From an uncultured Burkholderiales bacterium (lineage in GTDB: Bacteria; Pseudomonadota; Gammaproteobacteria; Burkholderiales; Burkholderiaceae_C), in contig CALAGS010000091.1 of assembly GCA_937891665.1 (NCBI GenBank), positions 1 through 57,272 of the forward strand: DNA of 57,272 nucleotides, written 5' to 3'. Below are positions 28,874 to 39,263 of this stretch, piece by piece; position 1 is the first letter of the stretch, and every line of letters starts with the position of its first letter. The position numbers and the translations under genes are program-made. Below the pieces are notes generated by a model. The model ran no database searches. It was not told the DNA's origin and saw nothing but the letters and a program-made list of their open reading frames with translations.

Positions 28874-29421
28874 AGCCCACCCTTGAGTGCATCAGGTACG
28901 GGCAAGGGCATGACCTCAATGCCCTCCTCGAGTAAATCTTGCGTCTCTTCCAAAGAGGCTTGACCCCGAATATTGCGCTCTTCAGATTCACCATAGTGCA
29001 TCTTGCGTGCTTCTTCTGCAAAGTTTTGTCCCACATCCTCTGTGTTGGCAATCACGTGCTTGACCATCTTCACCCAGGCCTCTTGCACCATCTGCACCGT
29101 TTCAGGATGCACCTGCGCCAAGCTGGCAGCAGCGGCCTCAGCAGCTTGAGTTGTCACGGCAGGTAAATGAGGCGAAGGTGCCGCAGCTGTAGCACCAGCA
29201 TTTGCAGAAACTTCTTCGGCTTGGATCTCTGGCTTTGAATTTCGCGGCTCAGCAGCGCCTAAGTTCAAACGAGGCGCAGAGGGCAATTTACGCACTTGCG
29301 TATTGGCACACAGGGGGCAAGCCACCAAGCCCCTTTCGCGTTGCGACTGATAATCTTCTTCAGAGCCAAACCAGCCTTCAAAATTGTGCATGCTAGCGCA
29401 CTGAAGGTTAAGGACTTTCAT
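28867..29421 (-). CDS. DUF1178 family protein
   Basis: Conserved hypothetical protein of the DUF1178 family, 184 aa. The N-terminal ~60 residues are the conserved part: MKVLNLQC, HNFEGWF, then CPLC followed by VRKLPSAPRLN. The Cys at position 8 and the CPLC pair look like a small zinc ribbon. An Ala/Pro/Glu-rich linker follows, then a conserved helical tail with EEARKMHYGESEERNIRG. Function is unknown. It starts 19 bp after nuoN on the same strand, so it is probably the last gene of the nuo transcript; DUF1178 genes are commonly found just after nuo in this order. Confidence 0.9.
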   Translation of the reverse strand: MKVLNLQCASMHNFEGWFGSEEDYQSQRERGLVACPLCANTQVRKLPSAPRLNLGAAEPRNSKPEIQAEEVSANAGATAAAPSPHLPAVTTQAAEAAAASLAQVHPETVQMVQEAWVKMVKHVIANTEDVGQNFAEEARKMHYGESEERNIRGQASLEETQDLLEEGIEVMPLPVPDALKGGLQ

Positions 29422-29440
29422 GCAGAATTTTTGCCCCTGC

Positions 29441-30928
29441 TCAATTGGCCAACATCTGGGACACTGATTGTGCGCACAGTGACATCAAAGCGCCGGGCAC
29501 AATACCCAAGACCAAGATCAACAAGCCATTGAAAGACAAGACAATCCGAACATCTGCGCCAGCTGTGACGGTAGTGGCCGTGACAGCTTCATCAAAGTAC
29601 ATGACTTTCACAACGCGCAAATAATAGAAAGCACCAATGAGAGACATGAACACAGCAAAAACTGCCAATGCAATGTCTGCCGTATGGCCAGATGCAACCA
29701 GCGCCTGCAAGACAGACAACTTGGCATAGAAACCGACCATGGGTGGAATGCCAGCCAAAGAGAACATGCAGATGGCCATGACACCCGCATACAAAGGGCT
29801 GCGGTTGTTCAAGCCAGCCAGATCGGTAATTTCTTCGCTCTCAAAACCTTGACGGGCCAACAACAAAATAATGCCAAATGTTGCCAAGGTGGTCAGGACA
29901 TAACCTACGACATAGAACATGGCCGAGCTGTAGGCATTGGCTCCCATGGCCGCATTGCCACTGACCACGCCAGACATCAAACCAATCAGCACGAAACCCA
30001 TTTGGGCAATAGTGGAATAAGCCAACATGCGCTTGAGGTTGGTTTGTGCAATGGCTGCTAAGTTACCAACCAACAATGAGGCAATGGCCAAGAGGGCCAA
30101 CATTTGCTGCCAATCGATGGCCATCGGCAACAAGCCCTCCACCAACAAACGAATGATGATGGCAAATGCCGCGAACTTAGGCGCTCCCGCAATCATGAGG
30201 GTAGCCGCTGTTGGGGCACCTTGGTAAACATCGGGCACCCACATGTGGAAAGGCACCACACCGAGCTTGAATGCCAAACCAGACACCACGAACACCAAAC
30301 CAAACACCAACACTTGGTGTTTGACTTGGCCGCTGGCAATGACTTTGAAAACAGTCGCCAAGTCCAAAGAGCCTGTCGCACCATAAAGCATGGACATGCC
30401 ATACAACAAGAAGCCAGAAGCCATGGCACCTAGGACAAAGTACTTCATGGCCGCCTCAGTGGCCTGAGCGTTGTCGCGGCGCAGTGCCACCAAGGCATAG
30501 CTAGACAAAGTGAGCAGTTCAAGTCCCAAATACAAAACCAAAAAGTTTTGGCCTGAAATCATGACACTCATGCCCAGCAAGGCAAACACAGAAAGGCTGA
30601 AAATTTCACCGCCGCGCAGCATGTCGCGATCGGCGGCGTAAGGACGTGCATACACCAAGGTCACCATGACGGCGATGGTTGCGAAACATTTGAGCCAATG
30701 GCCCATAGGATCACTGACCACCAAACGGCCAAAGCCATAAAGCGTATGACCTGAATCGGCGTAGAAGGCATGCAGCAGTGCCACGCCGCCAAGTGATACC
30801 AAACTTAAAACATAAGTCACAGTGCGCTTAGGGCTTGTGACCAGCAGGTCTACCAGCGCAATGACGCAGGCCATGACCAGCAACACGATTTCCGGGTAAA
30901 CCGTCATCCAGCTGGTTGAGTCAATCAT
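29441..30928 (-). CDS. nuoN: NADH-quinone oxidoreductase subunit N
   Basis: Antiporter-like proton-pumping membrane subunit of complex I (ND2 homologue), 495 aa, about 14 helices. Visible are the [14 protein letters not shown] segment with the key Glu, [37 protein letters not shown] with the discontinuous-helix Lys/His, and [14 protein letters not shown]. It is the last complex I gene in the order nuoA-N. It starts 42 bp after nuoM and ends 19 bp before the DUF1178 gene. Confidence 0.96.
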   Translation of the reverse strand: MIDSTSWMTVYPEIVLLVMACVIALVDLLVTSPKRTVTYVLSLVSLGGVALLHAFYADSGHTLYGFGRLVVSDPMGHWLKCFATIAVMVTLVYARPYAADRDMLRGGEIFSLSVFALLGMSVMISGQNFLVLYLGLELLTLSSYALVALRRDNAQATEAAMKYFVLGAMASGFLLYGMSMLYGATGSLDLATVFKVIASGQVKHQVLVFGLVFVVSGLAFKLGVVPFHMWVPDVYQGAPTAATLMIAGAPKFAAFAIIIRLLVEGLLPMAIDWQQMLALLAIASLLVGNLAAIAQTNLKRMLAYSTIAQMGFVLIGLMSGVVSGNAAMGANAYSSAMFYVVGYVLTTLATFGIILLLARQGFESEEITDLAGLNNRSPLYAGVMAICMFSLAGIPPMVGFYAKLSVLQALVASGHTADIALAVFAVFMSLIGAFYYLRVVKVMYFDEAVTATTVTAGADVRIVLSFNGLLILVLGIVPGALMSLCAQSVSQMLAN

Positions 30929-30970
30929 GTCTATTCTCTCTATCTTAAAGTTTCAGCTGACCACAAGCGA

Positions 30971-32446
30971 TCAAGGCAATTTGGAAGCAGCGACATGCTC
31001 CAACAAATTGGCCACAGAGACTTCCATCACATCGGTGAAGGGTTTAGGGTACAAGCCCATGTAAAGCACCGCAATGGCCAGCAAGGCCATGACTGTGAAC
31101 TCTCGTGCATTGATGTCGGTGAGTTCTTTCACATCGTCGTTTGTGACCGGCCCCAAGTAAACGCGCTTGAACATCCAGAGGGTGTAAGCAGCGCCAAAGA
31201 TCAAGGCAGAGGCGGCCAACATGCCCACCACGAAGTCAAATTTGACAGCGCCCAAAATGACCATCCACTCACCCACAAATCCTGCTGTGCCTGGCAAACC
31301 GCAGTTGGCCATGGCGAACAGCAATGCGAAAGCTGCAAACTTGGGCATGGTGTTGACCACGCCGCCGTAGCTTGAGATTTCTCGAGAGTGAACACGGTCA
31401 TAGAGCACGCCAATTGACAAGAACATGCCCGCCGACACAAACCCGTGCGCAATCATTTGCACCAAGCCACCCGACACGCCCAGCGGGTTGAAGATAAAGA
31501 AGCCCAAGGTGACGAAGCCCATGTGCGCCACGGACGAATACGCCACCAGTTTTTTCATGTCTTGCTGCACCATGGCGACCAAGCCTACATAGATGACGGC
31601 CACCAAGGACAACACAATCATGAAGGTGCCCCATTCGTGCGCTGCATCGGGTGCAATGGGCATAGAAAAGCGCAAGAAGCCATAGGCGCCCAGCTTCAAC
31701 ATAATGGCCGCCAGCACAGCAGAACCGCCTGTAGGCGCTTCAACGTGCACATCAGGCAACCAAGTATGAACGGGCCACATCGGCACTTTGACCGCAAAGG
31801 CCGCAAAGAATGCAAAGAACAAAAAGTTTTGTGCTGTGGCAGACAAAGGCAGCTCATGCCAAGTTGCAATGTCAAAACTGCCGCCCGATTGGATGTACAA
31901 GAAGATCAATGCGATCAAGGTCAGCAGAGAGCCCAACAAGGTGTACAAGAAAAACTTAAAGGCTGCATAGATCTTGTTGGGGCCGCCCCAAATACCAATG
32001 ATCAAGTACATGGGAATTAGCGTGGCTTCAAAGAATACGTAGAACAACAAGCCGTCTAAGGCTGAGAACACGCCAATCATCAATCCAGACAGGATTAAGA
32101 AAGCGGCCATGTATTGGTTGACTTTGCGTGTAATAACTTCCCAACCCGCAATGATCACAACCACATTGATGAAGGCCGTCAGAATGATGAGCCACAAAGA
32201 GATGCCGTCAACACCCAAGTGGTAGTTCACATTGAAACGTTCAATCCAAGAGGCTTTTTCGACAAACTGCATGTCAGCGGTATCGAGTTTGAAACCCGCA
32301 TACAAAGGCAGCGTGACCAAAAAGCTGATAACCGCGCCGACCAGCGACAACCAGCGCACAGTTTGCGCTTGTTCATCACGGCCCAAGGCCAATAAAACAA
32401 TGCCGAACGCAATAGGCGTCCAAATGGCAAGGCTCAACATTCCCAT
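30971..32446 (-). CDS. nuoM: NADH-quinone oxidoreductase subunit M
   Basis: Antiporter-like proton-pumping membrane subunit of complex I (ND4 homologue), 491 aa, about 14 helices. Motifs: FYVFFEATLIPMYLIIG with the essential Glu, KVPMWPVHTWLPDVHVEAPTGGSAVLA with Lys and His in the discontinuous helix, and KKLVAYSSVAHMGFV. AAGGA lies 8 nt before the ATG at 32446; a second in-frame ATG follows two codons later. It is 11 bp from nuoL and 42 bp from nuoN. Confidence 0.96.
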   Translation of the reverse strand: MGMLSLAIWTPIAFGIVLLALGRDEQAQTVRWLSLVGAVISFLVTLPLYAGFKLDTADMQFVEKASWIERFNVNYHLGVDGISLWLIILTAFINVVVIIAGWEVITRKVNQYMAAFLILSGLMIGVFSALDGLLFYVFFEATLIPMYLIIGIWGGPNKIYAAFKFFLYTLLGSLLTLIALIFLYIQSGGSFDIATWHELPLSATAQNFLFFAFFAAFAVKVPMWPVHTWLPDVHVEAPTGGSAVLAAIMLKLGAYGFLRFSMPIAPDAAHEWGTFMIVLSLVAVIYVGLVAMVQQDMKKLVAYSSVAHMGFVTLGFFIFNPLGVSGGLVQMIAHGFVSAGMFLSIGVLYDRVHSREISSYGGVVNTMPKFAAFALLFAMANCGLPGTAGFVGEWMVILGAVKFDFVVGMLAASALIFGAAYTLWMFKRVYLGPVTNDDVKELTDINAREFTVMALLAIAVLYMGLYPKPFTDVMEVSVANLLEHVAASKLP

Positions 32447-32457
32447 TTTGTAAATCC

Positions 32458-34473
32458 TTATTTGTTGAGCCAGACGAAGTACGTCATGAGCAAAAAGATA
32501 CCCAAGATCATGACCAAGGCATAGTGGTACAAATAACCCGTTTGCAGCTTGCGCGTCCAGTTAGAGACCAGGCCCACCAACTTCCAAGAGCCATTCACAA
32601 GCCAGCCGTCGATCAAGGTGCGATCGCCGACTTTCCACAGACCATTGCCCAAGGCACGTGCGCCGCGCGCCAAAATGTTTTCATTGATCCAGTCCATGTA
32701 GTACTTGTTCTCAAGCAGAACCACCAAGGGACGCAAGGCACGGCCAATGGCAGCAGGCACGGCAGGGTTGATCAAGTACATGTACCAAGCCACAACCACA
32801 CCCGCCAAAGCAAGCCAAAACGGTGCTGTGCTGACTGAGTGCAAAGCCATGGCCACAGGGCCATGGAAGGCATCAGCCAATGTTTTCATGCCTGCGTGCT
32901 TTTCAGCATCGATGAAGATGGCATCTTTGAAGAACTCGCCAAACAGCATGGGTTGGATGGTCATGAAACCAATGACCACCGACGGGATGGCCAACAAAAT
33001 CAGAGGCACAGTGACCACCCAAGGCGACTCGTGAGGGCTGTGATTTTCGTGGTCATCGTGGTGATCGCCATGGTGTGCATCGGGGTTCTGGTCGTAGCGC
33101 TCTTTGCCATGGAACACCAAGAAGTACATGCGGAAAGAATAGAAGGCCGTGACAAATACGCCAGCCAACACTGCAAAGTTGGCAAAGCCAGCAGCTGCCA
33201 AGTTGCTTCCATGCACAGCTTCAATGATGCTGTCTTTGGAGTAGAAACCTGAGAATAAAGGCGTGCCGATTAAAGCCAAAGAACCCAGCAAGGAAGTGGT
33301 CCAAGTGATGGGCATGTACTTGCGCACGGCGCCCATGTACCGAATATCTTGGTTGTGGTGCATGCCGATGATGACCGAGCCGGCACCTAAGAACAGCAGG
33401 GCTTTGAAGAAGGCGTGGGTCATGAGGTGAAACACAGCCACCGAATAGGCTGATGCACCCAATGCCACTGTCATGTAGCCTAATTGAGACAAGGTGGAAT
33501 AAGCCACCACCCGCTTGATGTCATTTTGGATGATGCCCAAGAAGCCCATGAACAAGGCCGTGATGGCACCAATGATCATGATGAAATTCAAGGCAGTTTC
33601 AGACAACTCGAACAAAGGTGACATGCGGGCCACCATGAAAATACCTGCAGTGACCATGGTCGCTGCGTGGATCAAAGCTGAAATGGGTGTGGGGCCTTCC
33701 ATGGAATCTGGCAGCCACACATGCAAAGGAAACTGAGCTGACTTGCCCATAGCACCAATGAACAAGCAAATACAAATGACCGTGATCAACATCCACGAAG
33801 TGCCAGGCAATGTGAGGGCACTGAGGTCTGCAGCCTGAGCAAATGCTTCAGTGTAATTCAGGGTGCCCGTGTAGGCGGCAATGAGACCAATGCCTAAAAT
33901 AAAGCCAAAGTCGCCCACTCTGTTCACCAAGAAGGCTTTCATGTTGGCAAAAATGGCGGTGGGTTTGTTGTACCAAAAACCGATGAGCAGGTAAGACACC
34001 AAGCCCACAGCTTCCCAGCCAAAAAACAACTGCAACATGTTGTTGCTCATCACTAGCATCAGCATGGAGAAAGTGAACAAAGAGATGTAGGCAAAGAACC
34101 GGTTGTAGCCTTCGTCTTCATCCATGTAGCCAATGGTGTAGATGTGAACCATGAGCGACACAAAGGTAACGACGCACATCATCATGGCGGTCAAGCCATC
34201 GACCATGAAACCCACCTCCATTTTGAGGTCGCCCACTGTCATCCAGGTGTAAAGAGTTTCATTGAAGCGCGCGCCATCGATGGCCACACTCTTCAAAGTA
34301 GCGGCTGACAAAATAAATGCAATGAGCACGCCCAGAATAGTGAGCGTGTGTGTGAGGCGGCGACCAATCCAATTGCCACCAAATTGTGTACCTAAAATGC
34401 CCGCCAATACAGCGCCCACCAAGGGGGCCATAGGCACTGCAAGCAGCGTAGTTGCGTTGAGGGTCTGGCTCAT
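32458..34473 (-). CDS. nuoL: NADH-quinone oxidoreductase subunit L
   Basis: Distal antiporter-like membrane subunit of complex I (ND5 homologue), with the long lateral helix that spans NuoM and NuoN. The 671-aa length is slightly above E. coli. Motifs: FFGWEAVGLVSYLLIGFW, KSAQFPLHVWLPDSMEGPTPISALIHAATMV and KRVVAYSTLSQLGYM. A His/Asp-rich loop (about residues 462-487, HHGDHHDDHENHSPHES) sits between helices; it could bind metal but is probably just a variable loop. GAGG precedes the ATG by about 10 nt. Confidence 0.96.
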   Translation of the reverse strand: MSQTLNATTLLAVPMAPLVGAVLAGILGTQFGGNWIGRRLTHTLTILGVLIAFILSAATLKSVAIDGARFNETLYTWMTVGDLKMEVGFMVDGLTAMMMCVVTFVSLMVHIYTIGYMDEDEGYNRFFAYISLFTFSMLMLVMSNNMLQLFFGWEAVGLVSYLLIGFWYNKPTAIFANMKAFLVNRVGDFGFILGIGLIAAYTGTLNYTEAFAQAADLSALTLPGTSWMLITVICICLFIGAMGKSAQFPLHVWLPDSMEGPTPISALIHAATMVTAGIFMVARMSPLFELSETALNFIMIIGAITALFMGFLGIIQNDIKRVVAYSTLSQLGYMTVALGASAYSVAVFHLMTHAFFKALLFLGAGSVIIGMHHNQDIRYMGAVRKYMPITWTTSLLGSLALIGTPLFSGFYSKDSIIEAVHGSNLAAAGFANFAVLAGVFVTAFYSFRMYFLVFHGKERYDQNPDAHHGDHHDDHENHSPHESPWVVTVPLILLAIPSVVIGFMTIQPMLFGEFFKDAIFIDAEKHAGMKTLADAFHGPVAMALHSVSTAPFWLALAGVVVAWYMYLINPAVPAAIGRALRPLVVLLENKYYMDWINENILARGARALGNGLWKVGDRTLIDGWLVNGSWKLVGLVSNWTRKLQTGYLYHYALVMILGIFLLMTYFVWLNK

Positions 34474-34487
34474 GTTGTTTTAACCTC

Positions 34488-34796
34488 TTAACCCTTGAGC
34501 GAATCTAGTTCATCCACATTGATGCTGTTCATGTTGCGGAACAAAAGCACCAAAATGGCCAAACCGATGGCGGACTCGGCGGCTGCCACTGTCAAGATGA
34601 AAAACACGAAAACTTGTCCGTGCATGTCACCCAAATAGTGAGAGAAAGCCACAAAATTCATATTGACAGCCAAGAGCATCAGTTCAATGGCCATCAACAA
34701 CACAATCAAATTCTTTCGGTTCAAAAAGATACCGATGACTGAGAGGGCGAACAACATAGCGCCCAACGACAAATAGTGTCCCAGTGTCAAGGTCAT
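34488..34796 (-). CDS. nuoK: NADH-quinone oxidoreductase subunit K
   Basis: Three-helix membrane subunit of complex I (ND4L homologue), 102 aa. It contains the two conserved membrane glutamates, in [17 protein letters not shown] and in [15 protein letters not shown], which line the central hydrophilic axis for proton transfer. Its start overlaps the nuoJ stop by 4 bp (ATGA), so translation is coupled. nuoL follows after 14 bp. Confidence 0.96.
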   Translation of the reverse strand: MTLTLGHYLSLGAMLFALSVIGIFLNRKNLIVLLMAIELMLLAVNMNFVAFSHYLGDMHGQVFVFFILTVAAAESAIGLAILVLLFRNMNSINVDELDSLKG

Positions 34797-35473
34797 GATT
34801 TGGTCTCCTTGGGGGCATCAGCATCAGCACCAGCAGGCACTTCTGGCGCTTTAGGCGCCTCCCCGACTTTCACAGCATCCATTTTCACAACGACCAAGCG
34901 ATCGCTGGCTCGGACATGAACTTGCTCGGAAGCGCTGATGGCTTTGCTGTCTTTGCGTTGACGCAGCGTGAGTGCAATGGCTGCAATCATGGCCACCAAC
35001 AAAATAGCTGCGGCCACTTGAATGGGCATGAGGTATTCGGTGTAAAGCAAGATACCCAAGGCCTTTGTGTTAGAAATTTGCGGCCCAATTTGACCCACAT
35101 CAACAGCCACTTTAGGCACCTCAGCAGTTCTAAAACCACTCATCAGCACAGCGGCCATTTCGAGTGCAATGAGGGCACCCAAAGAAGCAGCCAAGGGAAA
35201 GTGCTTCCAGAAGCCTTGACGCAAGGTGTCTAAGTTAAGGTCAAGCATCATGACCACAAACAAAAATAGCACCATCACGGCACCCAAGTAAACCAAGACC
35301 AAGACCATGGCCAAGAACTCGGCTTGGAGCAGCAACCACAACCCCGAAGCCTGGGAGAAAGCCAGCATCAGAAACAACACAGCATGAACTGGGTTGCGCG
35401 CAGTCACGACTCGGAATGATGCAAACAGAAGCACCACCGAGAAGAGATAAAAGAAACCAGTTTTGACGTCCAT
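34793..35473 (-). CDS. nuoJ: NADH-quinone oxidoreductase subunit J
   Basis: Five-helix membrane subunit of complex I (ND6 homologue), 226 aa. Typical stretches are [52 protein letters not shown], which includes the pi-bulge helix (only short parts are quoted for identification). A hydrophilic C-terminal tail of about 50 residues, ending in an Ala/Pro/Asp-rich stretch, extends beyond the E. coli protein. It lies between nuoI (35 bp) and nuoK (overlap). Confidence 0.95.
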   Translation of the reverse strand: MDVKTGFFYLFSVVLLFASFRVVTARNPVHAVLFLMLAFSQASGLWLLLQAEFLAMVLVLVYLGAVMVLFLFVVMMLDLNLDTLRQGFWKHFPLAASLGALIALEMAAVLMSGFRTAEVPKVAVDVGQIGPQISNTKALGILLYTEYLMPIQVAAAILLVAMIAAIALTLRQRKDSKAISASEQVHVRASDRLVVVKMDAVKVGEAPKAPEVPAGADADAPKETKS

Positions 35474-35508
35474 GGGTTGTCGCTTGTTAGTTTTTGTAGA
35501 TCAACCGA

Positions 35509-36018
35509 TCAACGGTATTTGGCATCGGCCGCTCTGGCCTGAGCAATCTCTTTTTCATAGCGATCACCGACTGCCAAAAGCATTTCTTTGGTGTAGTGCA
35601 AATCGCCACGCTTCTCGCCGTGGTATTCCAAAATAGATGTTTCCACAATGGAATCGACAGGGCAGCTTTCTTCGCAGAAACCACAGAAGATGCACTTGGT
35701 TAAATCGATGTCATAACGCTTGGTTCTGCGCGAACCATCAGCTCGAACCTCTGATTCAATGGTGATGGCCATTGCAGGGCAAACAGCCTCACACAATTTA
35801 CAAGCAATGCACCGCTCTTCGCCGTTTTCATAGCGTCGCAAAGCGTGTAAGCCCCTGAAGCGAGGAGACAACGGTGTCTTCTCTTCGGGGAACTGAAGGG
35901 TCACCTTGCGACGGAAAGCATAACGCCCCGTCAAGGCCATGCCCTTGACCAACTCAAACAGCATGAAGCTCTTGAGAAAGTCTCTGAGCGAAAAATTGGA
36001 TACAGCCACTGTAGACAT
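35509..36018 (-). CDS. nuoI: NADH-quinone oxidoreductase subunit I
   Basis: Peripheral-arm subunit carrying two [4Fe-4S] clusters (N6a and N6b) that pass electrons toward NuoB. The 169-aa protein has the two ferredoxin motifs [12 protein letters not shown] and [12 protein letters not shown], preceded by an amphipathic N-terminal helix region ([17 protein letters not shown]) that lies on the membrane. It sits 12 bp after nuoH and 35 bp before nuoJ. Confidence 0.97.
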   Translation of the reverse strand: MSTVAVSNFSLRDFLKSFMLFELVKGMALTGRYAFRRKVTLQFPEEKTPLSPRFRGLHALRRYENGEERCIACKLCEAVCPAMAITIESEVRADGSRRTKRYDIDLTKCIFCGFCEESCPVDSIVETSILEYHGEKRGDLHYTKEMLLAVGDRYEKEIAQARAADAKYR

Positions 36019-36030
36019 GTCTTAACCCGG

Positions 36031-37113
36031 TTATTTCCAAATGTTCCAAGGCGAGAGCAACCACGCGCCCACAATCAACAGCCACACCAAAGTGACTGGA
36101 ATGAAAATCTTCCAACCCAAACGCATGATCTGGTCATAACGGAAGCGCGGGAATGTAGCGCGAATCCAAATGAACATAGACACAACAAGGAAGGTTTTGA
36201 TGCCCAACCAAATCCAACCAGGGATGAAATTGAACAATGCGCTGTCAATGGGCGACATCCAGCCCCCCAAGAACATGATCACGGCCAAGATGGACACCAG
36301 CCACATGCTGGCATATTCGGCCAAGAAGAAGATGGCAAAACCCATACCTGAGTACTCCACCATGTGACCCGCCACAATTTCGGCTTCACCCTCTACCACG
36401 TCAAAGGGGTGGCGGTTGGTTTCGGCCACACCAGAGATGAGGTAGACCATGAAGATGGGGAACAAAGGCAACCAGTTCCAGGACAAGAAGTTCAGGCCCA
36501 TGCTGGCCATTTCGCCTTTGCCCTGACCCAACACAATTTCAGTCAGGTTCATGCTGCCAGTGACCATGATGACCACCACGAAGCAAAAGCCCATGGCAAT
36601 TTCGTAGCTCACCATTTGCGCAGAGGCACGCAATGCACCCAAGAAGGCGTACTTGGAGTTTGAGGCCCAGCCGGCAATGATGACGCCATAAACCTCGATG
36701 GAGGTGATGGCCATGACCAACAACAAGCCTGCGTTGATGTTGGTGAGCGCCACCTCGGGTCCAAAGGGAATGGCCACCCAAGCGGCCAAGGCCGGCATGA
36801 TGGCCATGATGGGGCCTAAACGAAACAAGCCAGGCGCCACAGCAGAAGGTGTGATGATCTCTTTGGTCAGCAACTTAATGGCATCAGCGATAGGTTGCAA
36901 CAAACCGAAAGGACCCACGCGGTTGGGTCCCATGCGAACTTGCATAAAGCCGAGTAATTTGCGCTCCCACAAAGTGAGGTAAGCCACGGCACCCATGAGC
37001 GGCGCTAAGACACACACAATTTTGATCAAAATCCACAAGACAGGCCACACCATCGTGGACCACCAAGTGGTGGAAATGGCATTCAGGCCACCGTTGTACA
37101 GCGCGTCGATCAT
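36031..37113 (-). CDS. nuoH: NADH-quinone oxidoreductase subunit H
   Basis: Eight-helix membrane subunit (ND1 homologue) that forms the quinone tunnel with NuoB and NuoD. The 360-aa protein has [20 protein letters not shown] after the first helix, [13 protein letters not shown], and the acidic loop [25 protein letters not shown] that couples quinone chemistry to proton movement. Its ATG overlaps the nuoG stop (ATGA). Confidence 0.97.
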   Translation of the reverse strand: MIDALYNGGLNAISTTWWSTMVWPVLWILIKIVCVLAPLMGAVAYLTLWERKLLGFMQVRMGPNRVGPFGLLQPIADAIKLLTKEIITPSAVAPGLFRLGPIMAIMPALAAWVAIPFGPEVALTNINAGLLLVMAITSIEVYGVIIAGWASNSKYAFLGALRASAQMVSYEIAMGFCFVVVIMVTGSMNLTEIVLGQGKGEMASMGLNFLSWNWLPLFPIFMVYLISGVAETNRHPFDVVEGEAEIVAGHMVEYSGMGFAIFFLAEYASMWLVSILAVIMFLGGWMSPIDSALFNFIPGWIWLGIKTFLVVSMFIWIRATFPRFRYDQIMRLGWKIFIPVTLVWLLIVGAWLLSPWNIWK

Positions 37114-39248
37114 GCGTGCACTCCTTCAGCAAAAGCTTTTGCACTTTCATTTGCATTTCTGGCATCAGCCGTCAATTGCAAAGATGGTGCACGTCGAACC
37201 AAGCTGTCGAGTTGATAAATTGAGGCCACGCAAGGTGTGTCGACATGTCCTGCCAAGCGAACTTCAAAACTGCACGCATTGCTCAAATTCAAAGGTGTGG
37301 CGCTGATTTGCTTCAACACATCTTGTGATGTTTCGAAAGCCAATTGGGGCAAGCCCAGCATGTTGGCCAAAACGCGCAATACCTTCCAGGCCGGCCGGGT
37401 TTCGGCCAAGGGCTTGACCACCGCATGAAAACTTTGCAAGCGTCCTTCTGCGTTCACGAAACTGCCAGATGTTTCTGTAAAGGGTGCAATGGGCAACAAC
37501 ACGTCTGAGAAAGACATGTTGGTTTTGAAAGGACTGAGTGTGACAACCATTTGCATGGCGGCCAAGGCAGTCGCCGCTTTGGCGCCCGCAGCAGCATCTT
37601 CAACAGGCTCCGTGTTAAGCAACAAAACTGCTTTCAAACCACCCGCCAGCATTTGTGCCGCATTCAAGCCACCGGATTGAGGCTCTGCTTTGGCCCACTG
37701 TGCACCCACAGTGTTAGCAGCTTCTGTGAGGTAGCCATAAGTTGCGCCAGTTTGGTCGGCAATCCACTTAGCCAAACTAAGCAAGCTGGATGCATTGGCG
37801 TGGTGTGCAGCGGCATTGCCCAACAAAACAGCTTTGCGGTCGCCGCCCAAGAGTGACTTGGCAATGGCTTGCGCCTCTGGCGTTGCATGGCCTTGAGCAG
37901 GCGCAGACACGCCCTTCTCTGCCGCAACGGCTGCCGCCACATTGGCCAAACTTTGTGTCCAGCCACTGGCTTCTTGCACATCGGCATGCGCCACTGCCAT
38001 GGCCCACGCATCGGCTGCAGAAAACAAAGCCTTGGAAGTGATGATGTTGACTTGAGCGCCGTTGCGTTGTGCTTGGCGAATGCGCTGCGCGAACAGCGGA
38101 TGGTCTTTGCGCAAGTTGCTGCCCACCACCAGCACACGCTGGAGTTGTGTCAGGCTGGCAATGGAGGTACCCAAATAACGCACGCCTTCGACTTTGGCAA
38201 ACTCGGCATTGCGCAATCGGTAATCGATGTTGTCAGAGCCCAAAGAGCGAACCAAGGTGCTGGCCAAATGCAGTTCTTCAAGTGTGCTATGTGGGCTGAC
38301 CAAGGCGCCAATGCTGCTGGCACCATGGTCTTTGCTGATTTGATTCAAACCATTGGCCACATATTCCAAAGCGGTTTGCCAATCAACTTCTTTCCACTCA
38401 CCACCCTGCTTGATCATGGGGGCGCGCAGACGGTCGGCACTGTTCAAGGCTTCGTAAGAGAAACGATCTCGGTCGGCAATCCAGCACTCATTGACTTCTT
38501 CGTTTTCCAAAGGCACCACACGAAGAACTTCGTTGTTTTTAACTTGCACCACCAAGTTGGCACCCGATGAATCATGCGGCGCAATTGATTTGCGGCGAGA
38601 CAATTCCCAAGTGCGGGCGCTGTAGCGAAATGGCTTGCTGGTGAGAGCGCCTACGGGGCAAATGTCAATCATGTTGCCAGAGAGTTCTGAGTCAACCGAT
38701 TGCCCCACGAAGGTTTCAATTTCGGCGTGCTCGCCGCGGTGGGACATGCCCAACTCCATGACACCGGCTACCTCTTGGCCGAAGCGAACGCAACGTGTGC
38801 AGTGAATGCAACGGCTCATCTCTTGCATGCTGACGAGGGGGCCCACATCTTTGTGAAACACCACACGCTTTTCTTCTTCGTAACGTGAACCCGAACCGCC
38901 ATAACCCACGGCCAAATCTTGCAACTGGCACTCACCGCCTTGATCGCAAATGGGGCAATCAAGCGGGTGATTGATGAGCAAGAACTCCATGACCGACTGC
39001 TGCGCCTTGATGGCTTTGTCTGACTTGGTGCGAACAATCATGCCTTGCGTGACAGGTGTTGCACATGCAGGCATAGGCTTGGGCGCCTTTTCAACATCGA
39101 CCAAACACATCCGGCAGTTGGCCGCAATGCTCAATTTCTTGTGATAGCAGAAGTGAGGAATGTAAGTGCCGGCCTTTTCAGCAGCATGCATGACCATGCT
39201 GCCCTCAAGGACCTCAACTTTTTGACCGTCTAGTTCAATTTCAACCAT
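37110..39248 (-). CDS. nuoG: NADH-quinone oxidoreductase subunit G
   Basis: Large peripheral-arm iron-sulfur subunit, 712 aa. The N-terminal ferredoxin part holds a [2Fe-2S] site ([15 protein letters not shown]) and His/Cys ligands of a [4Fe-4S] cluster ([14 protein letters not shown]). A further cluster motif [11 protein letters not shown] follows, then a molybdopterin-oxidoreductase-like domain without cofactor. The C-terminal third is Ala-rich and variable, as in relatives from this group. It starts 15 bp after nuoF and overlaps nuoH by 4 bp. Confidence 0.96.
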   Translation of the reverse strand: MVEIELDGQKVEVLEGSMVMHAAEKAGTYIPHFCYHKKLSIAANCRMCLVDVEKAPKPMPACATPVTQGMIVRTKSDKAIKAQQSVMEFLLINHPLDCPICDQGGECQLQDLAVGYGGSGSRYEEEKRVVFHKDVGPLVSMQEMSRCIHCTRCVRFGQEVAGVMELGMSHRGEHAEIETFVGQSVDSELSGNMIDICPVGALTSKPFRYSARTWELSRRKSIAPHDSSGANLVVQVKNNEVLRVVPLENEEVNECWIADRDRFSYEALNSADRLRAPMIKQGGEWKEVDWQTALEYVANGLNQISKDHGASSIGALVSPHSTLEELHLASTLVRSLGSDNIDYRLRNAEFAKVEGVRYLGTSIASLTQLQRVLVVGSNLRKDHPLFAQRIRQAQRNGAQVNIITSKALFSAADAWAMAVAHADVQEASGWTQSLANVAAAVAAEKGVSAPAQGHATPEAQAIAKSLLGGDRKAVLLGNAAAHHANASSLLSLAKWIADQTGATYGYLTEAANTVGAQWAKAEPQSGGLNAAQMLAGGLKAVLLLNTEPVEDAAAGAKAATALAAMQMVVTLSPFKTNMSFSDVLLPIAPFTETSGSFVNAEGRLQSFHAVVKPLAETRPAWKVLRVLANMLGLPQLAFETSQDVLKQISATPLNLSNACSFEVRLAGHVDTPCVASIYQLDSLVRRAPSLQLTADARNANESAKAFAEGVHA

Positions 39249-39263
39249 GGTTGTTCTGCCGTC

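Noticed and set aside
37869..38570. 233-codon open frame on the plus strand inside nuoG
   Set aside because: It is fully antisense to a well-matched nuoG and reads like a codon-bias shadow with no domain motif.
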